From the NCBI GenBank assembly GCA_028291985.1, contig JAQGNE010000032.1, positions 62,001 to 126,000 of the forward strand: a stretch of 64,000 nt of DNA, written 5' to 3'. Source of the stretch: Polaromonas sp. (GTDB lineage Bacteria > Pseudomonadota > Gammaproteobacteria > Burkholderiales > Burkholderiaceae_C). The notes beneath the pieces are model-generated. The model was not told where the DNA came from, did not search any database, and saw only the letters and a program-made list of their open reading frames with translations. The translations under genes were made by a program, and so were the position numbers. How positions within the stretch are numbered: the first letter of the stretch is position 1; each line of letters begins with the position of its first letter. This document shows positions 15,879 through 27,500 of the stretch, piece by piece.

Positions 15879-16327
15879 GGGGTGCAATGGCTGATGAAGC
15901 GGGGCAACATGAGGATTGCCTCGGCATTGGAAGGCGAGAAACACTGGTCCGCAGCGCGCAGCCAGGGCAGCCACCGGAAAGCGCTATGTTCTCGCGGGCT
16001 GAGTACTACGGCAGTGTCAGGCTGTACGCACAGGCTGAACACATGCTCGGTGTTGTGCGTTACATGCGAAGCGTAACGTGCGCGCCAGCCTGGATAGATC
16101 TCGTAGGTGTTGGAGATAGCCCAGTCGCAAAAGCGTCCGGCATCTTGCCGGATACCCGTCTCTTCCCACACTTCGCGCATGGCCGTATGAATGAACGGCT
16201 CGTCTGGCGTATCGCGGGAACCAGTCACACCTTGCCAGAAGCCGGGCTGGCCGGCTCGCTCCAGCAGCAGCACGTGTTGCTGCGGCGTATGAACGACCAC
16301 TAGCACCGACTCGGGAATTTTGAACAT
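15875..16327 (-). CDS. nudB: Dihydroneopterin triphosphate diphosphatase (NUDIX)
   Basis: MFKIPESVLVVVHTPQQHVLLLER..FWQGVTGSRD..REVWEETGI; adjacent to aspS as in many proteobacteria. Confidence 0.88.
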   Translation of the reverse strand: MFKIPESVLVVVHTPQQHVLLLERAGQPGFWQGVTGSRDTPDEPFIHTAMREVWEETGIRQDAGRFCDWAISNTYEIYPGWRARYASHVTHNTEHVFSLCVQPDTAVVLSPREHSAFRWLPWLRAADQCFSPSNAEAILMLPRFISHCTP

Positions 16328-16378
16328 GTCCAATATCTCCCGGTTCATTGTGCACAGACGCCTGCCGGCGCGATACCG

Positions 16379-18184
16379 CTATGCGGGCTGCGGGTTGCGC
16401 AGGCGGATGTGCAGCTCGCGTAACTGCTTGTCGTCAACCTTGCTGGGCGCATGGGTGAGCAGATCCTGGGCGCGCTGGGTTTTGGGGAAAGCGATGACGT
16501 CGCGTATCGACTCGGCGCCGGTCATCATTGTGACGATGCGGTCCAGGCCAAACGCCAGACCGCCATGTGGCGGTGCGCCATATTGCAAGGCGTCTAGCAA
16601 AAAGCCGAACTTTTCCTGCGCTTCTTCCGGACCGATCTTGAGTGCACCAAAAACCTTGCTTTGCACATCGGCACGGTGGATACGAACCGAACCTCCGCCA
16701 AGCTCCCATCCATTGAGCACCATGTCGTAAGCCTTGGCGATGCATTTTCCCGGGTCGGTGTCCATCCAGTCTTCGTGCCCGTCCTTGGGCGCTGTAAACG
16801 GGTGGTGAACAGCGCTCCAGCGCTGGCCATCCTCGTCAAATTCGAACATCGGGAAGTCAACCACCCACAGCGGTTTCCAGCCCGTGGTAAACAGACCGGA
16901 TTTCTTGCCGAAAGCGCTGTGCCCGATCTTGAGCCTGAGTGCGCCGATGCCGTCGTTGACCACTTTGGATTTGTCAGCACCAAAGAAAATAATGTCACCG
17001 CTGGCAGCGCCGGTGCGCTTCATGATTTCGGCCAGGGCCGCATCATGGATATTTTTGACGATCGGACTTTGCAAACCGTCACGGCCCTTGGCGGTGTCGT
17101 TCACCTTGATCCAGGCCAGACCTTTGGCGCCGTAGATCTTGACGAACTCGGTGTAGCCGTCAATCTCGCTACGGCTCATTTCCGCACCGCCCGGCACACG
17201 CAACGCAACCACCCGGCCGCCAGGCGTCGTTGCAGGTGCGCTGAACACCTTGAAGTCAACATCGGCCATCACATCGGTCAGTTCGGTGAACTCCAGATTC
17301 ACGCGCAAATCCGGCTTGTCGGAGCCAAAGCGATGCATGGCATCAGCGTAAGCCATGACCGGAAACTCGCCGAGATCGGTATTGAGTACTGTTTTGAAGA
17401 TATTGCTGATCATGCCCTGGAACATGTCGCGGATGTCCTGCTCGCCCATGAACGAGGTTTCAATATCGATTTGGGTAAATTCTGGCTGACGGTCAGCGCG
17501 CAGGTCCTCGTCGCGGAAACATTTGGTGATCTGGTAATAACGATCAAACCCCGCCACCATCAGCAATTGCTTGAACAGCTGCGGGCTTTGCGGCAGCGCG
17601 AAAAACATACCTTCGTTGACCCGACTTGGCACCAGGTAATCGCGCGCGCCTTCGGGCGTGCTTTTTGTCAGCATCGGTGTTTCGATGTCGATGAAACCGT
17701 TGGCATCCAGAAATTTGCGGGTTTCCATAGCCACACGGTAGCGAAGCATCAGGTTGTTCTGCATGTACGGACGGCGCAGGTCAAGTACGCGGTGCGTCAG
17801 GCGGGTGGTTTCCGACAGGTTGTCGTCGTCAAGCTGAAAAGGTGGCGTCACGCTCGGGTTAAGCACCGTCATGTCATGGCACAGCACTTCAATCTTGCCG
17901 CTTTTCAGGTTGTCGTTGGTCGTGCCGTCCGGACGTGCCCGCACCAGACCCTTGATCTGAATGCAAAACTCGTTGCGCACGCCCTCGGCCGTTTTGAACA
18001 TCTCTGGCCGGTCAGGGTCGCATACCACCTGCACATAGCCTTCCCGATCACGCAGGTCAACAAAGATCACCCCGCCATGGTCGCGCCTGCGGTTGACCCA
18101 GCCACAGAGGCTGATGGTCTGGCCCATCAGGGATTCGGTAACCAGTCCACAGTAGGTTGAACGCATTTGAGAGGCTGAAGACAT
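16379..18184 (-). CDS. aspS: Aspartyl-tRNA synthetase
   Basis: [43 protein letters not shown]...[18 protein letters not shown]...[14 protein letters not shown]. Confidence 0.98.
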   Translation of the reverse strand: MSSASQMRSTYCGLVTESLMGQTISLCGWVNRRRDHGGVIFVDLRDREGYVQVVCDPDRPEMFKTAEGVRNEFCIQIKGLVRARPDGTTNDNLKSGKIEVLCHDMTVLNPSVTPPFQLDDDNLSETTRLTHRVLDLRRPYMQNNLMLRYRVAMETRKFLDANGFIDIETPMLTKSTPEGARDYLVPSRVNEGMFFALPQSPQLFKQLLMVAGFDRYYQITKCFRDEDLRADRQPEFTQIDIETSFMGEQDIRDMFQGMISNIFKTVLNTDLGEFPVMAYADAMHRFGSDKPDLRVNLEFTELTDVMADVDFKVFSAPATTPGGRVVALRVPGGAEMSRSEIDGYTEFVKIYGAKGLAWIKVNDTAKGRDGLQSPIVKNIHDAALAEIMKRTGAASGDIIFFGADKSKVVNDGIGALRLKIGHSAFGKKSGLFTTGWKPLWVVDFPMFEFDEDGQRWSAVHHPFTAPKDGHEDWMDTDPGKCIAKAYDMVLNGWELGGGSVRIHRADVQSKVFGALKIGPEEAQEKFGFLLDALQYGAPPHGGLAFGLDRIVTMMTGAESIRDVIAFPKTQRAQDLLTHAPSKVDDKQLRELHIRLRNPQPA

Positions 18185-18310
18185 AGTTGGATTCGCTTGT
18201 TTGAACGATTAGGGTAGGCTGCTGTTGCGACGAACGCACCAGTTTATTGACGACTGGAATGATCTTGCAACTGACAACAGATGCGATGCAAATGACTCTC
18301 GGAAAATTCG

Positions 18311-18928
18311 CTAGCGGCGCCTGACGTCAGAGCTGCCCGGTACGACAACGCCCATCGAGATGACATAGGTCAGGGCTTCATCCACGCTCATCTTCAACTC
18401 GATGCAATGCTCACGCCGCAGCATGACGAAATACCCGCCAGTCGGGTTGGGCGTAGTTGGCACATAAACGCTCAAAAAATCGCCTGGCAGATGGTTGGCG
18501 ACGTCACCGCCCGGCGTGCCGGTTTGAAAACCAATCGTCCAGACGCCTTCGCGGGGCCATTGCACCAGTAACGCCTTGCGAAAAGCATTGCCGTTCTCCG
18601 AAAACAGCGTATCCGAAACCTGCTTCACACTGGAATAGATCGAACGGACTATCGGTATGCGGTGAAGCAGCAGGTCCCACCAGATCACCAGCTTTCGACC
18701 CAGAAAGTTGCTGGTGACCGCACCGATCAGCAACACGCCGAAAAAAGCAAGCAGTACGCCAAAACCAGGAATGTGAAAGCCGATCAACCGGTCAGGATGC
18801 CAGGCGGTCGGGAGAATGAGCAGCGTCTGGTCGAGGGTGGCAACAATCCATTCCAGAACCCAGAAGGTGATGGCCAGCGGCACCAGCACCAGCAGGCCCG
18901 CCAGCAGCCATTTCCGAATGGCCGACAT
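18311..18928 (-). CDS. DUF502 membrane protein
   Basis: WLLAGLLVLVPLAITFWVLEWIV...GAVTSNFLGRKLVIWWDLLLHRIPIVRSIYSSVKQVSDTLF. Confidence 0.9.
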   Translation of the reverse strand: MSAIRKWLLAGLLVLVPLAITFWVLEWIVATLDQTLLILPTAWHPDRLIGFHIPGFGVLLAFFGVLLIGAVTSNFLGRKLVIWWDLLLHRIPIVRSIYSSVKQVSDTLFSENGNAFRKALLVQWPREGVWTIGFQTGTPGGDVANHLPGDFLSVYVPTTPNPTGGYFVMLRREHCIELKMSVDEALTYVISMGVVVPGSSDVRRR

Positions 18929-19302
18929 CAGTTCTTGTCCTTTGCCGGCGACGATGCAGGTGCGGGAACAGACGCTGCAGCGGCCGCAGAAGCAGGCGCG
19001 GCACTGGGTGCAGGAGCCGGCGATGCTGTGGCAGTGGACGATTCCTTGGCAGCCGTATCAGTGGATGTTGCGGCTGAAGTCGCAGCGCCATCTTTGCCAT
19101 CAGGCACAGCGCCGGGCTGGCCTCCCCGAAAATCAGTCACATACCAGCCAGAACCCTTGAGCTGAAAGCCGGCCGCTGTCAACTGCTTTTTAAAGGCCGG
19201 GGCGCCGCACTGCGGGCAGTCGACCAGTGGTGCATCGGACATTTTTTGCAGCACGTCTTTGGAATGCCCGCAGGATTCGCATTTGTAAGCGTAAATAGGC
19301 AT
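18928..19302 (-). CDS. FmdB-family zinc ribbon protein with Ala/Ser/Pro-rich tail
   Basis: MPIYAYKCESCGHSKDVLQKMSDAPLVDCPQCGAPAFKKQLTAAGFQLKGSGWYVTDF; ATGA overlap with DUF502. Confidence 0.92.
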   Translation of the reverse strand: MPIYAYKCESCGHSKDVLQKMSDAPLVDCPQCGAPAFKKQLTAAGFQLKGSGWYVTDFRGGQPGAVPDGKDGAATSAATSTDTAAKESSTATASPAPAPSAAPASAAAAASVPAPASSPAKDKN

Positions 19303-19443
19303 AGTTCTGGAGCTTCTTCGATGTGTTTTGACGGCTGCCGGTGCAAATTGCAAAGCCCTCAATTATAGGCGTTGGGTCTTTCGCAATGCTGTAAAAGATG
19401 GGCATTCGAGCGCGCACATGCACGCGGCACACGCAGATACCGT

Positions 19444-20997
19444 CTAGAAGAGCCGCACACGCATCAGCACCTGCATCGCCATCAGACCCAGGATGAAACC
19501 GACGCCACCGTAAATAATGCTTTGCAGCAGCTTGTTGGTTCTTTTTTGCTCGGCAAGCAATTCGAGCATTTCCTTTTGATAGGCACCAGGTTTGTGCTGA
19601 AGATATTGCGACAGCAACCGGGGAAGATTGGGCAGCAGCTTGGCGTAGCTTGGAGCTTCGGCTTTTAGCTGCTCCAGCAGTTTTTCGGGGCCAACCTGTT
19701 CGCGCATCCACCTTTCCAGAAACGGTTTGGCGGTGCTCCACAAGTCGAGATCAGGGTCAAGCTCGCGGCCCAGTCCTTCGATGTTCAACAGCGTCTTTTG
19801 CAGCAAGACCAACTGGGGCTGTATCTCCACATGAAAGCGGCGAGACGTCTGAAAAAGCCGCATCAGCACCAGGCCGAGGGATATCTCCTTCAGAGGACGG
19901 TCGAAGTACGGTTCGCAACAGGCGCGTATGGCCGCTTCCAGTTCGTCCACCCGTGTGTCGCGCGGTACCCAGCCTGACTCGATATGCAGTTCGGCCACGC
20001 GCTTGTAATCGCGGCGAAAAAACGCAATGAAATTCTGGGCAAGGTATTCCTTGTCGGTCTCGGTAAGCGTGCCGACGATGCCGAAGTCCAGCGAGATATA
20101 GCGTCCGAAGGTTGCCGGATCCAGGCTGACCTGGATATTTCCTGGGTGCATGTCTGCATGAAAGAAACCGTCTCGAAAGACTTGTGTGAAAAAGATGGTG
20201 ACGCCATCCCGCGCCAGCTTTTTCATATCCACGCCGGCATCGCGCAAACGCTGGGTCTGACTGATGGGGACGCCTTTCATACGCTGCATCACCATCACAT
20301 CGGGCATGCAATAGTCCCAGACCATCTCTGGAATCAGGACCAGTTCGAGCCCCTGCATATTTCGGCGAAGCTGGGCGGCATTGGCGGCCTCGCGCAGCAG
20401 ATCCAGCTCATCATGAAGGTACTTGTCAAACTCGCTCACCACCTCACGTGGTTTCAAGCGCTTGCCATCCGCCGATGACTTTTCAACCCATCCCGCCATC
20501 ATGTGCATCAGCGTCAGGTCTTTTTCAATCGCCGGCTTCATGTTGGGGCGAAGCACCTTCACCGCCACCTCCTGGCCGTTGGGCAGGGTCGCAAAATGAA
20601 CCTGGGCGATGGACGCACTGGCTATCGGCACCTGCTCAAACGTGGCAAATACCTTAGATAGCGGACGGCCATAAGCCTTTTCGATGATCGCCACGGCCAG
20701 CTCCGAACTGAATGGCGGGACGCGGTCCTGAAGCAGGGCCAGTTCGTCTGCGATGTCCGGTGGCAGCAAGTCACGCCGGGTTGACATGATCTGGCCGAAC
20801 TTGACGAATATCGGCCCGAGTTTCTCAAGCGCCAGGCGCAAGCGCTCACCACGCGGCGCCTTCAGGTTTCGCCCTACCGACACCACGCGTGCCAGTAGAC
20901 GCACCCACGGTTTCTCAAAACTGGACAACACCAGTTCGTCCAGACCAAAGCGGAGCACGGTCCAGATGATAGAAAATCCCCTCAGCATCCGCCTCAT
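19444..20997 (-). CDS. ubiB: Ubiquinone biosynthesis ABC1/UbiB-family kinase-like protein
   Basis: [59 protein letters not shown]. Confidence 0.96.
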   Translation of the reverse strand: MRRMLRGFSIIWTVLRFGLDELVLSSFEKPWVRLLARVVSVGRNLKAPRGERLRLALEKLGPIFVKFGQIMSTRRDLLPPDIADELALLQDRVPPFSSELAVAIIEKAYGRPLSKVFATFEQVPIASASIAQVHFATLPNGQEVAVKVLRPNMKPAIEKDLTLMHMMAGWVEKSSADGKRLKPREVVSEFDKYLHDELDLLREAANAAQLRRNMQGLELVLIPEMVWDYCMPDVMVMQRMKGVPISQTQRLRDAGVDMKKLARDGVTIFFTQVFRDGFFHADMHPGNIQVSLDPATFGRYISLDFGIVGTLTETDKEYLAQNFIAFFRRDYKRVAELHIESGWVPRDTRVDELEAAIRACCEPYFDRPLKEISLGLVLMRLFQTSRRFHVEIQPQLVLLQKTLLNIEGLGRELDPDLDLWSTAKPFLERWMREQVGPEKLLEQLKAEAPSYAKLLPNLPRLLSQYLQHKPGAYQKEMLELLAEQKRTNKLLQSIIYGGVGFILGLMAMQVLMRVRLF

Positions 20998-21608
20998 GCG
21001 GGGGTACCTGGCGTCAGGGGGGTAGTGGTTATAGGCCCGGCTGCGGCTGTCTGGCTGGAAGGCGAAGCTTCAGCGAAGCTGGCTGCGGATGCGGATGCGG
21101 CAGGTTTGCTCGCCAAGAACTGCTTAAGTCCGGCCACCAGCTTGCGCGCTGCGTCGCCCAGCGCATGCGCCGGAATATCGCCAATGACCCGCGACAAATC
21201 CTCTTCTATATCCCAGCGCAAATTTTCTGCTAGCCAACCCAATTCGGCGGCAAGCTGCACATCGCCCTCAATATTCACAGGCGGCGCCTTGCCAGCCATC
21301 AATGACTGCAGCACGACCAGCGGTGTGTCAGCTGCAACTGAGACCAGCAGGTCGGGCCGGGACGAGGGCGCGGCACGATCGAAGAGGCCGGCCGGGGTGA
21401 TAAGCAGATCAATTTCAAATGCACCCCATCGGCCGTGCAGCACGCTGCCTTTTTTTCGTGCGAGGCGATCCTGCGCTTCCTTTTCCTGCATCAGCACATG
21501 ATTGAGGAGCAGTACCAGCCGTTGCTGACCTTCCTCGACCACCCATTGCGGAGGCTTGAACTGACTGGCAAGTGACTGCAGAAATGAAAAAGGGGGCGTA
21601 GTGTTCAT
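20994..21608 (-). CDS. ubiJ: SCP2-domain ubiquinone biosynthesis accessory factor UbiJ
   Basis: Between ubiE and ubi[34 protein letters not shown] at 21608. Confidence 0.85.
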   Translation of the reverse strand: MNTTPPFSFLQSLASQFKPPQWVVEEGQQRLVLLLNHVLMQEKEAQDRLARKKGSVLHGRWGAFEIDLLITPAGLFDRAAPSSRPDLLVSVAADTPLVVLQSLMAGKAPPVNIEGDVQLAAELGWLAENLRWDIEEDLSRVIGDIPAHALGDAARKLVAGLKQFLASKPAASASAASFAEASPSSQTAAAGPITTTPLTPGTPA

Positions 21609-21742
21609 ACGCCCCCGATTTTGACGGATAAATCGAATACCTAGCCAGACGCCCATATGCACCCGGGCAAAAGCATGCACTTGAATGCTGACGGCACCCT
21701 GCGGTTCAAACGCGGATCAAGTCCGTACCCAGGTGGTGTCGA

Positions 21743-22741
21743 TTACTGAAGTGCCTGCACACCGGCAACCAGCCAGCCGCCCCGGCCTTCTTTCGGCTTC
21801 GTCATGTTCCAGACCTCGCGGAAAGGGCTCGCGCCGGCTGAGGCGTCCTCCCGAATCATCCCGGAAAATTCGACGCTGGCCATGTAAGCGTCGCTAAGCT
21901 CTTCAATGCCAAGCAGTTGCGCTTCCAGCATCACCACATCGGTTTTGTTGACGCCTACGCCGGTATGTTGTTCGCGGTCGCTCAACTGTGTTTTGATCTG
22001 CTCGAGCATTTCATCGGTCATCATGGCGCGAAGGCTGTTGACATCGGAACGGTCCCAGGCGTCCTGCAGTGACACAAAGTTCTTTTTGCAGGCAGTCAAG
22101 AATCCGTCTGCATCAAATCCTGCCGGCACCCCCCACGATTGCGATCCTGTCAGGGCAGAGCCAATCATGGATCCGCCTGCTGAAGCGCCAGCCATCTGCC
22201 GCGATGCCTCAAAAGGCATGCTGTTTCGCTCCCAGGGTCGGGCAGAGGCATCGTTGCCCACGGTTTCCGGACGGTAATTGTGCGGCGTCGTGGCTGCCCC
22301 AGCACCTTGAAACGCATAGGGCTGCTGGCCTGGCGCCGGGCTGGCACCGCCCGCTTGGGCACCGCCCTTGAGTTTACGCATCACAAAACCGACCACCAGC
22401 ATGACGACCAGGGCCAGCAACGCAAACATGATGATCTGACCGAAAGCGCCGCCCAGACCTAGCGACGACGCAAGCCAGGCAAGACCCAGGCCGGCTGCAA
22501 GGCCGCCCAGCATCGCACCCCAGGGCTTTTTAGGCGCAGCGGCGGCGGCAGCAGGCGAGGCCGGCGTACCCGGCTGAGCAGCATTGTTATTGGCGGGCGC
22601 CTGCCGCTGAGTCACGTTCGACGACTGCTTGCCAAACGACGAACCACCGCCCATGCGTTTGGCCTCGGCTTCAGCGCCGGCCAAGGTCAGCGTCACTGCA
22701 AGCATGGCAGTTAGAACAAGAGATGCGAGTTTCTTCATCAT
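21743..22741 (-). CDS. Tim44-like domain protein
   Basis: Signal/TM N-terminus, AEAKRMGGGSSFGKQ, FLTACKKNFVSLQDAWDRSDVNSLRAMMTDEMLEQIKTQL... Confidence 0.9.
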   Translation of the reverse strand: MMKKLASLVLTAMLAVTLTLAGAEAEAKRMGGGSSFGKQSSNVTQRQAPANNNAAQPGTPASPAAAAAAPKKPWGAMLGGLAAGLGLAWLASSLGLGGAFGQIIMFALLALVVMLVVGFVMRKLKGGAQAGGASPAPGQQPYAFQGAGAATTPHNYRPETVGNDASARPWERNSMPFEASRQMAGASAGGSMIGSALTGSQSWGVPAGFDADGFLTACKKNFVSLQDAWDRSDVNSLRAMMTDEMLEQIKTQLSDREQHTGVGVNKTDVVMLEAQLLGIEELSDAYMASVEFSGMIREDASAGASPFREVWNMTKPKEGRGGWLVAGVQALQ

Positions 22742-22842
22742 GGTTTGTCTCCTGGCAGAACATCAGTCCTGCATATGGTCCGTTATCACAAAATTTCAAG
22801 CAATGGTGTTAGAAAACAACGCCCTGCACCCACTCGTGCCCG

Positions 22843-23574
22843 CTAGCACTTGATTCCGACATGCAAGGCTACCACTCCGCCGCTCATATTGTGATAGTCC
22901 ACATGGCCGAAACCACCTTTGTGCATCATGGTCTTGAGCTCCTGTTGCCCTGGATGCATCCGTATCGATTCGGCTAGGTACTGGTAGCTGGAGTCGTCAT
23001 TCGCCACCCACTTGCCCAATCTTGGCAGCACCTTGAATGAATACCAGTCGTAGACTTTCTCCAGCGGTTTGGCTATCTTCGAAAACTCTAGAACCAACAG
23101 TTTGCCGCCCGGCTTCAGCACGCGATTCATCTCAAGAAGTGCGTTGTCTTTGTGCGTCATATTGCGCAATCCGAAGGCAACCGTCACCAGATCGAAATAC
23201 CCGTCCGCAAACGGCAAGCGCTCGCCATCGCAGACGACTGTCGGCAGGCTGACACCGCGATCGAGCAGACGATTGCGTCCTTCGCGCAGCATGGCTTCAT
23301 TGATATCGGTGTGCACCACAGTTCCCGCGACACCCACTTTGGAAGCAAAAGCCAGCGCAAGATCGCCAGTCCCGCCGGCGATGTCCAGCACACGCTGCCC
23401 GGGCTTCACATTTGCGACCATCACGGTGTAGGCCTTCCAGGCCCGGTGCATTCCGGCTGACATCAGGTCATTCATCAGGTCGTACTTGGGCGCGACCGAA
23501 TCAAAAACGCCTTTGACGCGGCCCGCCTTTTCTTGCTCTTCGACCGATTGAAAACCGAAATGGGTGTTTGTCAT
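22843..23574 (-). CDS. ubiE: Demethylmenaquinone/2-methoxy-6-polyprenylbenzoquinol methyltransferase
   Basis: [53 protein letters not shown]. Confidence 0.97.
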   Translation of the reverse strand: MTNTHFGFQSVEEQEKAGRVKGVFDSVAPKYDLMNDLMSAGMHRAWKAYTVMVANVKPGQRVLDIAGGTGDLALAFASKVGVAGTVVHTDINEAMLREGRNRLLDRGVSLPTVVCDGERLPFADGYFDLVTVAFGLRNMTHKDNALLEMNRVLKPGGKLLVLEFSKIAKPLEKVYDWYSFKVLPRLGKWVANDDSSYQYLAESIRMHPGQQELKTMMHKGGFGHVDYHNMSGGVVALHVGIKC

Positions 23575-23690
23575 AGGCGCATGCCAGAACTATGGACCAG
23601 TGTCAGTAGGCAAAGCCGTCACGAAAACAGCACTGCCGGGTTGTGGGTAAATGCGAAACAGCTAGCGGTACGGGCAAGGGATCATCGCAC

Positions 23691-24104
23691 TCAATGGCTG
23701 CTGCACGAATGCCCCGCTGCAGCGACCATTGGCGCATCGCGCTCGGCCCCAGCTGCCTGGAGCCTGCGCTCATAGTCGGCCCACAAGCCGCCCTGCTCTG
23801 TACCCAGGTAGTAGAGGTAATCCCACGAGAAAATCCCGCTTTCATGGCCATCCGAAAAGACGGGCTTGACCGCATAATTGCCCACAGGCTCAAGCTCGAC
23901 CAGATTGACATCTCGCTTGCCGGTCTGCAGCACTTCCTGACCGGGGCCGTGGCCCTGCACCTCTGCCGAGGGTGAGTACACCCGCATCAGTTCGAATGGA
24001 ATCCTGAACTCGCGACCATCGGAAAACGCAACCTCAAGCATGCGAGATGCGTTGTGAACCGTCAACGCTGTCGGAGTGGGTGAGCCTGCTTGTAAACCGG
24101 CCAT
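23691..24104 (-). CDS. DUF971 (gamma-butyrobetaine hydroxylase-like N-terminal) protein
   Basis: LEVAFSDGREFRIPFELMRVYSPSAEVQGHG...VNLVELEPVGNYAVKPVFSDGHESGIFSWDYLYYLG. Confidence 0.88.
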   Translation of the reverse strand: MAGLQAGSPTPTALTVHNASRMLEVAFSDGREFRIPFELMRVYSPSAEVQGHGPGQEVLQTGKRDVNLVELEPVGNYAVKPVFSDGHESGIFSWDYLYYLGTEQGGLWADYERRLQAAGAERDAPMVAAAGHSCSSH

Positions 24105-24115
24105 AGGTGTGCTCT

Positions 24116-24559
24116 CTAATCTTGTGGGTGGAACGACGCAGCCATCTTGGTGGCGATCGCGCGGTTGACATCGGCGCAAGCACCTGCAACCTCCTTCAGT
24201 TTGCCAGCATTTGCTGCTCGTTGGGGATTTGACCAGATTGACCCCGGAAAGTGGCTGTCCCAGTCAAACCGGGCTATCACATGCCAATGCAAATGGGACA
24301 CCATATTGCCGAGGGCGGCCAGGTTGATCTTGTGCGGCCGCAAAATGGCGCGAAGCGCTTGCTCTACCTGCACAACAGCAGCCATACAGGTATCGCGCTC
24401 GGCAGCGGAGAGGTCTGAAAACTCGGATACATGCCGGTTCCAGATAACACGGTACAGGGCCGGAAAACCCGGCTCGTCCGCCTGAATGATGCGCAGGTCA
24501 TGGTTGCGAAAAACCAGCAAACCGCCATCAAACGCACATAAAACGCAGGGCATGGCCAA
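24116..24559 (-). CDS. HIT-family protein
   Basis: C-terminal HLHWHVIARF histidine triad-like motif. Confidence 0.88.
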   Translation of the reverse strand: MAMPCVLCAFDGGLLVFRNHDLRIIQADEPGFPALYRVIWNRHVSEFSDLSAAERDTCMAAVVQVEQALRAILRPHKINLAALGNMVSHLHWHVIARFDWDSHFPGSIWSNPQRAANAGKLKEVAGACADVNRAIATKMAASFHPQD

Positions 24560-24579
24560 CAGAAGCTATTTTGCCTGGC

Positions 24580-27500
24580 CTAGACCAGAACGCGCTCGAT
24601 CCCGCCATGGTTCGCAGCGTCGACATACGCGGGCAGCCATTCCTTGCCCAGTATCTGGTTTGCCATCTCAACCACGATGTAGTCGGCTTCCAGCAAACCG
24701 TTTTGCAGATCGTTCCCATAGCGCGACAGGCCTTGCAGGCAACTGGGGCAACTGGTAAGAATTTTCACATTCGCTTGTTCGCCCACGACACCCGCATCGC
24801 GCAGCGTCTGCTCGCCCTTGCGCAGCTCTTCTTCCTTGCGAAAGCGAATCTGCGTGGAAATGTCTGGACGCGTGACACCTAGCGTTCCAGACTCGCCGCA
24901 GCAACGCTCATTCTTGAGCACGTTGTCACCGAGCAGCGCCTTGACGGTCTTCATCGGCTCCTGCAACTTCATCGGGCTATGACAAGGGTCGTGGTAGAGG
25001 TAGCCGGCGCCAGGCGCATCCGTGCGCAGCGTGATGCCCTTTTCAAGCAGGTATTCATGGATGTCGATAATGCGGCAACCCGGAAATATCTTGTCGAATT
25101 CATAGCCCTGCAGCTGGTCATAACAGGTGCCGCAGCTCACCACCACCGTCTTGATGTCCAGGTAGTTCAGCGTGTTGGCGACCCGGTGAAACAGCACCCG
25201 GTTATCGGTGATGATCTTATCGGCCTTGTCGAACTGTCCGCTGCCGCGCTGCGGATACCCACAACACAGATAACCCGGCGGCAGCACAGTCTGCACCCCC
25301 GCATGCCACAGCATGGCCTGCGTGGCCAGGCCCACTTGTGAGAACAGCCGTTCCGAGCCGCAACCCGGAAAATAAAACACAGCCTCGGTCTCAGCAGTTG
25401 TGGTTTTGGGGTTGCGGATGATCGGTACGTAATCCTTGTCCTCAATGTCCAGCAACGCGCGCGCCGTCTTCTTGGGCAGCCCGCCGGGCATCTTTTTGTT
25501 GATGAAGTGAATCACCTGCTCCTTGACCGGCGCCCGCCCGACCGTTGCTGGCGGCAGCGCCGTTTGCTTGCGGGCCACCCGGCGCAGCACGTCATGGGCC
25601 AGCCGCTGCGCCTTGAAGCCCACATCGACCATGGCGCCGCGCATGAGCTTGATGGTCTGCGGGCTTGTCGCGTTGAGGAAGAACATGGCAGCGGCATTGC
25701 CTGGCCTGAAGGACTTTTGACCCATCTTGCGCAAGAGGTTGCGCATGTTCATGGAGACCTCGCCAAAGTCGATATCGACCGGACACGGGCTCAGACACTT
25801 ATGGCAGACGGTGCAATGGTCCGCCACATCTTCAAATTCTTCCCAGTGCTTGATACTCACGCCGCGCCGGGTCTGCTCTTCATACAAAAATGCTTCGACC
25901 AATAGCGAGGTTGCCAGAATCTTGTTGCGCGGGCTGTACAGCAAATTGGCGCGCGGCACATGGGTGGCACAGACCGGTTTGCACTTCCCACAACGCAGGC
26001 AGTCCTTGACGCTGTCGGCAATCGCGCCAATGTCAGACTGCTGCATGATCAGCGACTCATGTCCCATCAGTCCAAAACTGGGCGTATAGGCGTTGGTCAA
26101 ATCTGCAAACAACACCGAATTCGGCATGTTTGATACGCTTTTGACCGCCAACCCAGTATCTAAAAGGGGTAACAGCTCCTTATTTCGTAGCAACTTGCCC
26201 TTGTTGAACCGTCCGTCCGGGTCGACCTTTGCCTTGTAGTCGGCAAAAGGCTGCAGCTCGGCGTCAGTCAAAAACTCCAGCTTGGTGATACCAATGCCGT
26301 GCTCGCCTGATATCACGCCGTCCAGCGACCGCGCCAACACCATGATACGAGCCACCGCCTCATGGGCAGTTTGCAGCATGTCGTAGTCGTCGCTGTTGAC
26401 GGGCAGGTTGGTATGCACATTGCCGTCGCCGGCATGCATATGTAAAGCTGCCCACACACGGCCCTTCAACACCCGCTTATGGATGGCAGTGCATTCTTCG
26501 AGGATAGGCCGGAACGAGCCGCCATTGAAGATGCCTTCCAGCGGTGCCCGCAACTGCGTCTTCCAACTGGCGCGAAGCGTATGGTCCTGCAAATGGTCGA
26601 AAAGGCCTTCCACGCCCTGCAGCCAGCCTGACCATAAGGCCCGCACCTCGCCGATCAGCGCCATGGCCTGGGCCACGCGGTCTTCGAGCAGTTCGGCAGA
26701 AGGAATTTCGTTCGCATCGTCCGACTTGCCCAGCGGCAGGCTACCACTGCGGAAAAAGCTCTCCAGCTCATCGCACAGCCTGATCTTGTTCTGCAGGCTG
26801 AGTTCGATATTGATGCGCTCAATGCCGTCGGTGTATTCAGCCATGCGCGGCAGCGGTATCACCACGTCTTCATTGATCTTGAAGGCATTGGTGTGGCGTG
26901 AAATGGCTGCCGTGCGTTTGCGGTCCAGCCAGAACTTTTTTCGGGCGTCCGGGTTGATGGCAATAAAGCCTTCGCCGCTGCGCGAGTTGGCAATGCGAAC
27001 CACTTCCGAGGTGGCGCGCGCCACTACATCGGCATGGTCGCCGGCGATGTCGCCGAACAACACCATTTTTGGCAGACCACCGTGTTTTTTGGATTTGGTG
27101 GCGTAACCCACGGCCTTCAAATAACGGTCGTCCAGGTGTTCAAGCCCGGCCAGAATCGCACCGCCGCGCTTTTGCTCGGCGAACATGAAGTCTTTGATTT
27201 CGACAATGCTGGGAACCGCGTCGCGCGCATTGCCAAAAAACTCAAGACACACCGTACGCACGTGCTGCGGCATGCGGTGCACGATCCAGCGGGCGCTGGT
27301 GATAAGGCCGTCGCAGCCCTCTTTTTGTATGCCCGGCAGGCCACTTAAAAACTTGTCGGTGACGTCCTTGCCCAGGCCTTCCTTGCGAAAGGTATTACCG
27401 GCAATCTTGAGCTGCTCGGTGCGCACCAGCGTTTTGCCATCGGCCTCAAAGTACTTCAGCTCAAAGCTGGCCATCTCGGCGTCGTGAATCTTGCCCAGGT

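Noticed and set aside
16661-18160. 499-aa plus-strand ORF opposite aspS
   Set aside because: Shadow ORF of aspS on the other strand; no recognisable domain.
22790-22845. Possible extra palindromic-repeat copy near the ubiE 3-prime end
   Set aside because: Lacks the conserved TAGCTA and TGGGCTAGAGGC cores.
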